Shown piece by piece: positions 18,897 to 27,873 of a DNA stretch of 64,000 bases. The DNA comes from Marinobacter nauticus. GTDB lineage: Bacteria; Pseudomonadota; Gammaproteobacteria; Pseudomonadales; Oleiphilaceae. The translations under genes and the position numbers were made by a program. Location of the stretch: positions 248,001 through 312,000 of the forward strand of contig NZ_RBJB01000002.1 of assembly GCF_003634635.1 (NCBI RefSeq), in the 5' to 3' direction. Each line of letters opens with the position of its first letter. The first letter of the stretch is position 1. Below the pieces are notes generated by a model. It searched no databases and was not told the DNA's origin. It saw only the letters and a program-made list of their open reading frames with translations.

Positions 18897-21110
18897 TCAA
18901 AAGCGAATACCGGCTTCAACAAAAAACTGATTATGATCTTCGATGTTGTTGTCTGAGCTTAGCTCAGGTTCCCGGTTCAGGTAATGTTGCATGGATAGCG
19001 CGATTTCAGCCGTATAACGGGGCTGGAATATCTGTTTCACCAACCGGGTATCAAAGCGTTCAAACCGGGTGTTGAATTCGTCGGCCCAGTAAAATGCACC
19101 AGACCACTTAAAGCCTGCGGGAAGATCCTGAATAATCGCCAGGCTACCCGAGTGCCGGACAGACATCCGCTCCAGCAGTTCGGTCATGTAGCGCTGCTCG
19201 TTTTCGTTTACCGTGCCGTCAGATTCCAGAATCGGCGCGCCGGTATACCAGGTCTCCTGATCAAGATAACCGTAGCTTGCTCGAAGCAGGGTGCCGGGGA
19301 AATCGAGGCTGGCTTCAACCTCAAAGCCCTTCTGGTCAACGGCCACGTTGTTTTCCAGCGTCCACTCCTTGAGCTGGATAACGCCACTGATCATGTCTCT
19401 GAGCTCATCGCGAAAGCCTCTGACTTCAAGCGAGAACAACGCTTGATCCAGAGGAAACTGCCCGAAGTAGCTGATTTCGTGAGAGGTAATGGTCTCCTCC
19501 TCAAGATCGTTACTCAGTGTGAGGATACCTGTTTCCTGGGCGGCGTCCTCAATCGTGACGCGGCGACCTTCAAGGTCAGAATAGATTGCCGGTCTGACAT
19601 TACGCAGGGTGTATCCCCAATCAGGGCTTTGTTCAAAGCCATCAGGAGTTCTGACAGCCTGGGAGAACACAAACCTCAGGGCGTGGTTATTGTTCACCAC
19701 GAAGTTTGCGGCTGCGCGGGGCGAGAAATAGCTGTCGCCTGTGGTGCTGGTTCGCTCCCAGTTGCCGCCGGCATTAAAGGTGACCCATTGCCAGGGACTG
19801 AATTCCAGGTTGCCGAACAAGCGGGACTGATAGTTGTTTCCGCGCCCGTTGAAGTAGGTTTCTGAACGGAAGATATCTTTACGGAAACCCGCGCCGGAAA
19901 CCAGTTTCAGGCTGTCGCTGACAATCAGCGTATCCTGAGCTTCCAGTTCAATCCGGGTATCTTCGGAATCTGCATCCACTACTGCAAAAGCGTCGGGACC
20001 GCCCTGGGATATGAAACAGCGCCGTTCCCGCCCGCCGGCCGTGTACGTGTACTCGTACAATGGAGTGTTGTTTCGGAGGCATTCCACCGTGCTGTCCGGG
20101 AAACTGATGGCATATTCCTGGCGCCGGTCAAAGTTCTCAACGCTGGCCTGCAAGTGAATGAAATGCTCGCTTGAGAAACTATGGTTGAGCTTGCTTTGCA
20201 GATAGTAGTCCCGCACGTCGATGTCCGGATGGTCCAGCGGATTGAGTTCGCCGCTTTTGTCCTTGTCCTCGTATTTGGTGCCATCGACCACGCCGCCCTG
20301 AAGTTCCAGGTTAGTCCCCGGCGTAAATGTCAGTCGAGAATCGTAGATAAAAGAGTTGATGTCGTGGCCATCATTGAACGGGAAACGTTCATCGTCATCG
20401 ATCTGATAATCAAATCCGTCGAACTTGCGTTTCTCGAAACTCAGGCGCCAGTCGTAGCTCGAATCCGCATTGCCGGTGGAGGCAAAAGTGCGCAGGTAGC
20501 CCCTGGAGCCACTGGTGACCGTCGTTTCCAGGTTGGCGCTGTCCGCAGGATCCCGAGTAATGATGTTGATAGTGCCCAGAAATGCGTTGATACCATAGGC
20601 GGCCGAATTCGGTCCTCTGGCTACCTCAATGCGCTCGATCAGCTCGAGGGGCACAGGCATGGTTTCCCAGTCCATGTCGGACAGAGTGGCCCGGTGAGCC
20701 GTCCGGCCGTCTACCAGAACCTGCATTCTCCGCTGTTCGTAGTGGACTGTGCCGTGGTAGGTAACTACGGGTTGATGGCTGCCAACAAAGTTCACCACCA
20801 TGCCTGGCACCAGGCGGAAGACTTCATACAGGCTTCTGATACCCAGATCCCGAATCAGGTCTCCGGCAATCACCGTCGTACTGCCGGGTACTCGGGTTTT
20901 GGGCTGCCGCAGTCTGGTGGTGGTCAGCACTTCCGGTATCGTGGCGTTCAAGCCGGGAATACTGTCCTCGAAACCGGATTCGAGAGTTTGTGCGGTGCCG
21001 GGTAATGCCGTCCCGCTCAGCGCTGCAGAGAGGGAAACCGACAGCCATATGCGTCCTTGCAAGCGATGAAGAGAGCGTTGCTTTGCAAACAGGTAATTCG
21101 TAATGGCCAT
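18897..21110 (-). CDS. TonB-dependent outer membrane receptor
   Basis: About 737 residues from the ATG at 21110, which gives a clear signal peptide (LSVSLSAALSGTALPGTAQ); an in-frame ATG at 21215 would add 35 residues before it. Plug domain motifs: VPGSTTVIAGDLIRDLGIRS, LVDGRTAHRATLSDM, ERIEVARGPNSAAYGINAFL and INIITRDP. The rest alternates beta-strand segments and ends in aromatic FVEAGIRF, as required for barrel insertion. The ligand is unknown (iron chelators, vitamins and carbohydrates are all possible). First gene of a three-gene minus-strand unit with a binding protein and a hybrid kinase. Confidence 0.9.
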   Translation of the reverse strand: MAITNYLFAKQRSLHRLQGRIWLSVSLSAALSGTALPGTAQTLESGFEDSIPGLNATIPEVLTTTRLRQPKTRVPGSTTVIAGDLIRDLGIRSLYEVFRLVPGMVVNFVGSHQPVVTYHGTVHYEQRRMQVLVDGRTAHRATLSDMDWETMPVPLELIERIEVARGPNSAAYGINAFLGTINIITRDPADSANLETTVTSGSRGYLRTFASTGNADSSYDWRLSFEKRKFDGFDYQIDDDERFPFNDGHDINSFIYDSRLTFTPGTNLELQGGVVDGTKYEDKDKSGELNPLDHPDIDVRDYYLQSKLNHSFSSEHFIHLQASVENFDRRQEYAISFPDSTVECLRNNTPLYEYTYTAGGRERRCFISQGGPDAFAVVDADSEDTRIELEAQDTLIVSDSLKLVSGAGFRKDIFRSETYFNGRGNNYQSRLFGNLEFSPWQWVTFNAGGNWERTSTTGDSYFSPRAAANFVVNNNHALRFVFSQAVRTPDGFEQSPDWGYTLRNVRPAIYSDLEGRRVTIEDAAQETGILTLSNDLEEETITSHEISYFGQFPLDQALFSLEVRGFRDELRDMISGVIQLKEWTLENNVAVDQKGFEVEASLDFPGTLLRASYGYLDQETWYTGAPILESDGTVNENEQRYMTELLERMSVRHSGSLAIIQDLPAGFKWSGAFYWADEFNTRFERFDTRLVKQIFQPRYTAEIALSMQHYLNREPELSSDNNIEDHNQFFVEAGIRF

Positions 21111-21233
21111 GTGTGTCGTTCTATAATTTGCCGAGATGAAAATATTGTTATGGTTCTCAACTAATCCTAAGTGAGAGAGCCCCGTTTGTCTCCATAAAGA
21201 ATACAGATTTTCCATTATCGGAGTTGCTGTTGT

Positions 21234-21926
21234 ATGAACTGTTGGGATCTTCTCGGAATCGAGCCGACTGGCGACCAGGATCGGATACGCCAGGCCTACG
21301 AGCGTCAGTTGAAGTTTGCGTCAGGCGATGAGGCCCAGGCCCTGGAGCGGGCCTACCGTGAAGCGACTGGTGGCGCGGAGCCCCAATCGACGGCCAATGC
21401 GCCGGACGGAGTCCCGTCATCAAGCCCGACAGACAATGATTCCGGACAACTCCGCTATGAAGACGCTGATTCCCGGGCGCTGACGTCCGAAGAGGCCCAG
21501 GTTACCCGGGAAGTCATTATCCAGATCAGGGCGTTGATGAACGATAATTACCGCCAGCAGGACGTTGCTATCTGGAAGGCCATCCTGTGTGAACCCCCGG
21601 CAGATCGTGTTGATGTTCGCCGGGAGATTGGTCGCCAGTTGGAGCCCCAGGTTCGCCCGCTGGCAGAAAACGGCGCGCTTCCGGCTCCGGTCGCGCGCTT
21701 TCTGGGGGACTGGTTCGAGTGGTTCAGCCTGAAAGATGTTGTTGAAGAGCCGGATCCACGGACTTACCCGGAGTCGGATATGCTATCTGGCCGAGGCATG
21801 GGGGAGGGGGAAAGCGATTCCGCCGACCAGCCTCCACAGATGGTGAATTTCTGGCCGGCGGTTATTGGCTGGATTGTGGGTTTAGCGATTCTGGCAACCA
21901 TTTTCGGAGGCATGGGCGGGGGCTGA
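21234..21926 (+). CDS. J-domain-like protein without HPD, C-terminal membrane anchor
   Basis: 230 residues. The first 50 (CWDLLGIEPTGDQDRIRQAY and LERAYREATGG) align with helices I-III of a J domain, but the His-Pro-Asp tripeptide needed to stimulate DnaK is replaced by a short loop (KFASGDEAQ). A variable acidic middle and a conserved-looking helical part follow, then one C-terminal transmembrane segment (PAVIGWIVGLAILATIF) and a glycine-rich end. Tail-anchored topology is inferred. The last 45 bases overlap the end of the convergent transporter gene. Confidence 0.65.
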   Translation: MNCWDLLGIEPTGDQDRIRQAYERQLKFASGDEAQALERAYREATGGAEPQSTANAPDGVPSSSPTDNDSGQLRYEDADSRALTSEEAQVTREVIIQIRALMNDNYRQQDVAIWKAILCEPPADRVDVRREIGRQLEPQVRPLAENGALPAPVARFLGDWFEWFSLKDVVEEPDPRTYPESDMLSGRGMGEGESDSADQPPQMVNFWPAVIGWIVGLAILATIFGGMGGG

Positions 21927-22904
21927 TTTTGCCTGTTGAATTTTCTCACGATACTTCTGCGCAAGAATGGCCCCGACAATCACCTGGATCTGGTTGTAGC
22001 ACATAATCGGCAACACGATCATGCCAAACCCCGGATGGCCAGAGAAAAGCACTTTGGCCATCGGCAAGCCAGATGCCAGGCTCTTCTTCGAACCACAGAA
22101 AACCACCGCGGCTTCATCCTCCAGACTGAACCCCAGCTTTCGCACCATCAATCGAGCGATCAGCATAAACAGCCCCAACAAGCCGAAGCAGATCAGAATC
22201 GCCAGGACGATGGCCTGTACCGGAAGGTTCTGCCACAACCCGCTGACCACGGAGTGAGAGAAGGCGGAGTATACGATGACCCAGATCACACACTGGTCAT
22301 AGCGCGCCATCAGTGACTCATTGCGTGACAGGTAGCCGCCGAGCCAGGAGCGCAGGGCATGGCCAATCGCAAATGGCAGCAGTAGCTGAAGTACGATGTC
22401 TTTCAGTGCCTCGGCAACCGAGAACTCTCCGGCGCCCGAGGTGGATACCAGGAGCAGCAACAAAAACGGTGTCAGCATCATGCCGAACACATTGGATGCG
22501 GCCGCACTGCAGATGGCAGCCGGTACGTTGCCCCGGGCCATGGCGGTGTAGGCAATCGAAGAAGATACAGCGGATGGAAGCACGCCCAGATACAGAAAAC
22601 CCAGCCCCAGGTCTTTGGGCATCCACTCGGGCGCAATAGTGCTCAGTTCATTGACCGGCAGTACGGCAAGGGGGAAAAACACGAAGGTGAGGGCGGTAAT
22701 CAGGATGTGCAGCCGCCAATGGGTGGCGCCGTCGATGATCTGCTGTCTGGACAGGGCTGCGCCATGAAAGAAAAACAGTAAGGCCACCGCGATGGTTCCT
22801 GCGGTGCCGAGCGCTTCTGCCGCCTGTCCCGTTACCGGCAGGAACGAGGCGAGAACAATGGCGCCAAGTAACAGCAGGGTAAAGGTGTCTATCCGGAATT
22901 TCAC
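21882..22904 (-). CDS. SBF-like (bile acid:sodium symporter family) membrane transporter
   Basis: 340 residues with about nine or ten hydrophobic helices. Family segments include FFFHGAALSRQQIIDGATHW, LGVLPSAVSSSIAYTAMARG, NVPAAICSAAASNVFGM and VFCGSKKSLASGLPM, matching the bacterial YfeH-type SBF-like group. Substrate unknown. GTG start at 22904 with AAGGAG ahead. The GntR-type regulator gene lies directly upstream (3-base gap), so the two form an operon and the regulator likely controls it. Confidence 0.85.
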   Translation of the reverse strand: MKFRIDTFTLLLLGAIVLASFLPVTGQAAEALGTAGTIAVALLFFFHGAALSRQQIIDGATHWRLHILITALTFVFFPLAVLPVNELSTIAPEWMPKDLGLGFLYLGVLPSAVSSSIAYTAMARGNVPAAICSAAASNVFGMMLTPFLLLLLVSTSGAGEFSVAEALKDIVLQLLLPFAIGHALRSWLGGYLSRNESLMARYDQCVIWVIVYSAFSHSVVSGLWQNLPVQAIVLAILICFGLLGLFMLIARLMVRKLGFSLEDEAAVVFCGSKKSLASGLPMAKVLFSGHPGFGMIVLPIMCYNQIQVIVGAILAQKYREKIQQAKSAPAHASENGCQNR

Positions 22905-22907
22905 AGC

Positions 22908-23582
22908 TTACTCCTTACCACTGAGGGCATTGAGGCTTGGTGTCAGAAGCGCCCTCGATAGTGCCTCCGCTTTATCGGAATCTTTCCGGCGAATGGCTGC
23001 CAATAGCAGTTCGTGGTCTTCCTGGCTGGGTTCAGGGAGATCTGAATCCATTTCGGTTCGCTCGATGGTCTGGCTAACCGCGTGAGAGAAATAGTCGTAG
23101 AGCTCAATCAGGGCAGAATTGTGAGATGCTCGCACCAACGAGCGATGAAACCGCTCGTCGTGCCGTATACGTTCCGCAATGACCTCTCCGGCCGCCGCTC
23201 GCGCATCCAGGGCCTCGGTCATGGCTTTAAGGTCCGCTTCGTTGCGGCGCCTCGCTGCCAGGCGTGCCGCTTCCGTCTCCAGCGTAATCCGGACCTCAAT
23301 CTGTTCTGCCAGTCGGCTTCGGGCAATTCTCCGAAGTGTTTCTCCGGCGTCCCTGTTTGCGCGCACGTAGGTCCCGTCTCCCTGTCGGGTTTCCAGCATG
23401 CCAACGTGCACCAGAACCCTTACGGCTTCGCGGATCGTGTTGCGACTGATACCCAAAGCCTCTGAGAGCTCTGCCTCGACGGGTAAGCGAGCACCTACCG
23501 GCCATTCCCCGCTCTCAATCGTTTTCCGGAGACTTTCAATGGCGGTTTCGACCAGCGAACCTTTGCGGATTGGTGTCAGCAT
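22908..23582 (-). CDS. FadR-subfamily GntR transcriptional regulator
   Basis: 224 residues: an N-terminal winged helix (ARLPVEAELSEALGISRNTI, VRVLVHVGMLETRQGDGTYV) and an all-helical FCD effector domain (about 85-215) with the metal-binding pattern seen as RHDERFHRSLVRASHN and later histidines (DYFSHAV, EDHELLLAAI). FCD regulators sense small organic acids. Directly upstream of, and same strand as, the SBF-like transporter gene. Confidence 0.88.
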   Translation of the reverse strand: MLTPIRKGSLVETAIESLRKTIESGEWPVGARLPVEAELSEALGISRNTIREAVRVLVHVGMLETRQGDGTYVRANRDAGETLRRIARSRLAEQIEVRITLETEAARLAARRRNEADLKAMTEALDARAAAGEVIAERIRHDERFHRSLVRASHNSALIELYDYFSHAVSQTIERTEMDSDLPEPSQEDHELLLAAIRRKDSDKAEALSRALLTPSLNALSGKE

Positions 23583-23694
23583 AATGGATCATCCCTCTAT
23601 ATGGTGACCCAATCATCCTATGTTTGAGCGCCCGATTCAACCCTTGCTTAAAACTCATGAGATACCTCGGCGGGGCGGTTCCGCGCTGCCGGGC

Positions 23695-25176
23695 TCAGGC
23701 GTTCACCGGGTCAAGAAACTGGTAGTCCGCGGTATCCACTGACCGGGTCGCAAACCGGTAACTGAAGGTGAAGCCGGGCCAGTTCACGGTGTTTCGCCCA
23801 TGCTCGTCCAGGTACCAGGAGCTGCAGCCAGCGTCCCATACACTGCCTTCCAGCCCGCGCTGGACCACCTGGCAGTATCGGCTCTGGCGATCCTCCCGTA
23901 CATCCATGGCCGCGCCGGGATAGCGGGAGAGGGCGTCCAGGGCACTTAACACGTACCGGTACTGAGATTCGAGCATGAACAGAATCGAATTGTGTGCCAG
24001 GTTGGTATTCGGGCCATAGAGCATGAAGAGATTGGGGAATCCACTGACTGAGATGCCTTTGAAAGCTTTGCTGCCGTTGGACCATGCGTCATTCAGCGTC
24101 AGACCCTCACGGCCGGCAATGTGGATGGGCGAGAGAAACTCGCTGGCCCGGAAGCCAGTTCCGAAGATGATGATGTCGGCAGGCCGGTGCTCGCCTTTTT
24201 CAGACACAATCCCGGTCTCGTCTATTCGGGCTATGCCGTCTGTGAGCAGGTTGACGTGGGGCTGATTGACCGCTCGGTACCAGTCGTTGGAGATCAGGAT
24301 TCGCTTGCAGCCAATGCGGTAATAGGGGATCAAATGGTGGAGTTTATCCGGGTCTGTTACCCAGCGGCGGGCTTCTTTTCGGGCCTGATGGGCGAACAGA
24401 TCCAGAATCCACGAGAAACGGGTAAATGCCAGAGCCCGGGATTCGTTCTTCCAGTAGATGAGGCCCCGGTAGAGGCGATCCCACAGTGGCAGCTTTTTAA
24501 ACAGTGTTTGCTCAAACTGGTGAAACGGCCGGTCCGGCTTGGGCAATACCCAGGCGGCTGAACGCTGGTAAAGGTCCATTTGCCCGACCAGTGGCGTAAT
24601 TTCCGGCACAAACTGAATCGCGCTGGCGCCGGTTCCTATCACCGCAACGCGCTTGTTGTGAATCTCGGTATGGTGCTGCCATTGGGCAGAATGAAAGCAG
24701 GTGCCCCGGAAGGTCTCGAGCCCCGGAATGTTAGGCATGGCTGGCCGGTTCAACTGGCCAGTGGCGGTGATTAACACGTCGGCGCTGAATGTGTCGCCGG
24801 TTTCAGTCAAGACATGCCAACGGTTGCTGTGATCGTCAAATGTTGCGGACGTTACCGACTGATTGAACTGGATGTGAGGCTCCAGTTGGTATTTGCGAAC
24901 GCAGGATTCCATGTATTCGAGGATTTCAGGCTGAGCTCCGAATTTTCGGCTCCAGTCGTGTTTGGGCTCGAACGAGTAGGAGTAGAGGTGGGACTGAACA
25001 TCGCAGGCCGCACCGGGGTATGTGTTGTCGCGCCAGGTTCCGCCCACACCGCCGGCTTTTTCCAGCAGAGTCAGGTCCGTAAATCCTGCCTGTTTGAGTT
25101 TGATGGCCATACCGATTCCGCCGAATCCGGTACCGATAATCAGAACAGAGGGTTTTCGGGTGCGAGCGTGGGCCAT
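23695..25176 (-). CDS. Flavin-containing (Baeyer-Villiger type) monooxygenase
   Basis: 493 residues. FAD Rossmann motif LIIGTGFGGIGMAIKLKQAG at the N-terminus, GGTWRDNTYPGAACDVQSHL, the type I Baeyer-Villiger fingerprint FRGTCFHSAQW (FxGxxxHxxxW), and a second Rossmann motif VAVIGTGASAIQFVPEI for NADPH. These enzymes insert oxygen next to ketones or oxidise hydrocarbon-derived substrates; in oil-degrading marine bacteria they are common. AAGGATT precedes the ATG. About 110 bases separate its stop from the GntR start, so shared control is possible but unproven. Confidence 0.88.
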   Translation of the reverse strand: MAHARTRKPSVLIIGTGFGGIGMAIKLKQAGFTDLTLLEKAGGVGGTWRDNTYPGAACDVQSHLYSYSFEPKHDWSRKFGAQPEILEYMESCVRKYQLEPHIQFNQSVTSATFDDHSNRWHVLTETGDTFSADVLITATGQLNRPAMPNIPGLETFRGTCFHSAQWQHHTEIHNKRVAVIGTGASAIQFVPEITPLVGQMDLYQRSAAWVLPKPDRPFHQFEQTLFKKLPLWDRLYRGLIYWKNESRALAFTRFSWILDLFAHQARKEARRWVTDPDKLHHLIPYYRIGCKRILISNDWYRAVNQPHVNLLTDGIARIDETGIVSEKGEHRPADIIIFGTGFRASEFLSPIHIAGREGLTLNDAWSNGSKAFKGISVSGFPNLFMLYGPNTNLAHNSILFMLESQYRYVLSALDALSRYPGAAMDVREDRQSRYCQVVQRGLEGSVWDAGCSSWYLDEHGRNTVNWPGFTFSYRFATRSVDTADYQFLDPVNA

Positions 25177-25243
25177 GGATAATCCTTGTTATTGTTGTAC
25201 ACCAACGACTATAACGGCCCGTTTGCGTAATACATAGGCCGAA

Positions 25244-26152
25244 TCAACCAGATTGATTGTCCGAAAAGGTCAGTAACTCCTCGGCTTTCTGAGCCATCAA
25301 CTCCCGCAATACCGGCGACTCAAACTGGCGCCGGATACGAATGGAGTAAAACTCTTCGAATACGCCGGGCAGGGCGCCGTAGTCCTTCAACTCGCCGTTT
25401 CTCAGCTCATCCCGGACCACCACCGGTGGCAGTATGGCGTAGTGGCCGCTGTCCCGGGTCAGCAAACGCATCATGGCCATATCGTCAACTTCAGCGATGA
25501 TTACAGGGTGAATGTGGTGGTGCTCACAGAGCTGATCGAAGGCCTGCCGGATGTTGTTGTCAGGCCCCGGCAGAATCAGGGGGCGGTCGCGCAGAATATC
25601 GGGAAATCCAGGGGCATCCTGGCTGCCCGGCGGCCCGATTACGCTGACCGACTGGCGGGCTATACGGCGTGAGCGCCAGGGCGTTTCTTCGTCACCTTGT
25701 ACTGGCTGATTCGACAGAATCAGATCGAGTCGGTGCGCTGACAAACGGCGAAGAAGGTCGTCAAGGCTCCCGCTTTGCAGCTTGAGCTCCAGATCTTTTC
25801 GTCCCAGCAGGGGCCGCAGGAAGCCTTCCTGAAAGTTTCTGGAGAGGGTTGCGACCGCACCGACTTTCAGAGTTTCCCGGTTGGCCTGACGCCCGGTACG
25901 AAACAGCGCCTCCAGTTCCTCCCCCTGGCGGAAAATCTCTTCAGCGTAGGTAAAGGCTACCCGCCCGGCCTCCGATAGTCGCAGTCGCCGCCCCTCCCGG
26001 ACAAAAAGATCGTAGCCAAGGCTTTCCTCCAGCTTTCGTATCTGGCCGGACAATGCGGACTGAGAGATATGAAGTGATTCGGCCGCCCGGGTGAGGTGTC
26101 CGGTTCGAGCCACAGTCCAGAAATAGTAGAGGTGATGGTAGTTCAGACGCAT
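25244..26152 (-). CDS. LysR-family regulator, NhaR-like, divergent from dabBA
   Basis: 302 residues with an N-terminal winged helix (HLTRAAESLHISQSALSGQI) beginning MRLNYHHLYYFWTVARTGHL, typical of the NhaR branch, and a periplasmic-binding-type effector domain. It is transcribed away from dabB with 107 bases between starts, the usual position for the LysR activator of dissolved inorganic carbon uptake operons. The gap is AT-rich around 26185-26215. Confidence 0.88.
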   Translation of the reverse strand: MRLNYHHLYYFWTVARTGHLTRAAESLHISQSALSGQIRKLEESLGYDLFVREGRRLRLSEAGRVAFTYAEEIFRQGEELEALFRTGRQANRETLKVGAVATLSRNFQEGFLRPLLGRKDLELKLQSGSLDDLLRRLSAHRLDLILSNQPVQGDEETPWRSRRIARQSVSVIGPPGSQDAPGFPDILRDRPLILPGPDNNIRQAFDQLCEHHHIHPVIIAEVDDMAMMRLLTRDSGHYAILPPVVVRDELRNGELKDYGALPGVFEEFYSIRIRRQFESPVLRELMAQKAEELLTFSDNQSG

Positions 26153-26259
26153 GGTGGTCTCTTGTCTGTTCTTTAAAAGTGAACGATTTAATCTTTATAA
26201 ACCATTTTATGTATGAGTGCATTAACGGCAAAGTAGGCGTGAACCTGAAGGAGCCCAAC

Positions 26260-27873
26260 ATGACAACACTTACCACGACTGCTTCGCTCGTGCTGTTGAT
26301 GGCCTGGCTGGCCCTGCCTGTTGCCCTGCTGGCGCTGGCTGGATTCGCCAACTGGACGAAAAACCCTCTCAAACTGGCTCATTGCTGGCGCCTGGCGGAA
26401 AGCGGTTTCAGGCTGTTGCTGCTGGCAACCGCCACGATTGGTGCAGTCCTGTTGTTTGACCGGCTGGTGTTCGATACCGGTCTGCCGGAGCTCGGCATTC
26501 GACTGGGGCTGTACCCGGACGGATTGGCGGTATGGATGGCGCTGATGGTCTGTTTCATTGCCTGGGTCATTCTTCGCTATACCCGGGACTACCTGCGTGG
26601 CGACCCGGCTTATAATTCGTTTTTGCCCTGGTTCCTCACTACAGTGGTCAGTGTACTGGTGCTGGTGTTTACCGATCACTTGCTGGTGCTGGCCGGTGCC
26701 TGGGTGGGGGTAAGCCTCTCATTGCACCAGCTGCTGACGTTGTACGCAGAACGGCCACAGGCTCGCCTCGCGGCAGCTCAGAAATTTATTGCCAGCCGGC
26801 TTGGTGATGCCGCCATTCTGGCAGCCGTACTGTTAATCTGGAATCACTACGGCAGCTTCCGCATCCCTGAAATCTATGCTTTGGGCGAACACCTGGGCCG
26901 TGAATCGCAGTCGCTGACCATCGCTTCTGCGTTGCTGGCGGTGGCTGCTGCGCTTAAATGTGCCCAGCTCCCGTTCCACGGTTGGCTGATCCGGGTGATG
27001 GAAGCTCCCACCCCTGTGTCAGCACTTCTGCATGCGGGCGTAGTTAACCTGGGCGGTTTCCTTTGGCTGCGACTGCTCCCGGTGTTTGAAGGCTTCACGG
27101 CAGGGCACATGATACTGCTGGTTGTTGGCGGGGCAACCGCCATCGTCGCCGTGTTCACCATGATGACCCAGAATTCAGCGAAACATGGCCTGGTCTGGTC
27201 CACCAATGCCCAGATGGGCTTCATGCTGTTCGAGATTGCGCTGGGCGCCTACACGCTGGCACTACTGCACCTGCTGGCTCACTCCCTGTACAAGGCGCAC
27301 TCGTTCCTGGCCGTTGGCCGTACCGTCAAAGTCTCCCGGATTGCGTTTTCAGAGCAAATCAGCAAGTCGCAAGCCGGTCTCGCTCTGCTGGCCTCTGGCC
27401 TGGCCGCCGCCCTGCTGTGGCAGGCCCCACAACTGGTGGCCCACAAGCCGGTACTGGCGGCCTTGCTGGTGTTCGCGGTTGGCGCTGCCGTTCTGGGTAC
27501 ACCGGGAGCAAGCCAAAAAGGCGCCCGTGTCGTCGTGTTGCTGCTGGCCGTTGCTCTGGTCCCCCTGTACGGGGTGCTTAACTGGCTGCTGAGCACCGCT
27601 TTGCCTCAGATCGCGCACACAGCCTTGCCGGTTGGCGCGGAGTGGTTCGCCTGGGTAGTTCTGGCCGTGCTGTTTGTGTTGTCGCTGTTGCTATTCGCCC
27701 GCCCGCAGGGCGTACTGGCGCAGAAGCTCCACTGGCACTTCAGCCAAGGACTCTATCTCGACAAGCCTTTCGAAAAGCTTACCCGCCGCTGGGCACAAAC
27801 CTGGCTCAATGCTCACGGTAAACCGGCCGACATGCGACTGCGGCACAGGGCTCTGACTGGAGAAAGATCATGA
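26260..27873 (+). CDS. dabB: DabB, proton-conducting membrane subunit of the DAB inorganic carbon pump
   Basis: 537 residues, all-helical, related to NuoL/MrpA antiporter subunits: LRYTRDYLRGDPAYNSFLPW, KCAQLPFHGWLIRVMEAPTP, VSALLHAGVVNLGGFLW and LLHLLAHSLYKAHSFLAVG contain the lysines and histidines of the proton path. Paired with DabA it drives bicarbonate accumulation using the proton gradient. I choose ATG 26260, which has GAAGGAG 8 bases upstream; an upstream in-frame ATG at 26179 lies in the regulatory gap. It overlaps dabA by 4 bases. Confidence 0.9.
   Translation: MTTLTTTASLVLLMAWLALPVALLALAGFANWTKNPLKLAHCWRLAESGFRLLLLATATIGAVLLFDRLVFDTGLPELGIRLGLYPDGLAVWMALMVCFIAWVILRYTRDYLRGDPAYNSFLPWFLTTVVSVLVLVFTDHLLVLAGAWVGVSLSLHQLLTLYAERPQARLAAAQKFIASRLGDAAILAAVLLIWNHYGSFRIPEIYALGEHLGRESQSLTIASALLAVAAALKCAQLPFHGWLIRVMEAPTPVSALLHAGVVNLGGFLWLRLLPVFEGFTAGHMILLVVGGATAIVAVFTMMTQNSAKHGLVWSTNAQMGFMLFEIALGAYTLALLHLLAHSLYKAHSFLAVGRTVKVSRIAFSEQISKSQAGLALLASGLAAALLWQAPQLVAHKPVLAALLVFAVGAAVLGTPGASQKGARVVVLLLAVALVPLYGVLNWLLSTALPQIAHTALPVGAEWFAWVVLAVLFVLSLLLFARPQGVLAQKLHWHFSQGLYLDKPFEKLTRRWAQTWLNAHGKPADMRLRHRALTGERS

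Noticed and set aside
20181-21005. A 274-codon plus-strand frame inside the TonB receptor gene
   Set aside because: Antisense to the plug and barrel coding sequence; composition is not protein-like.
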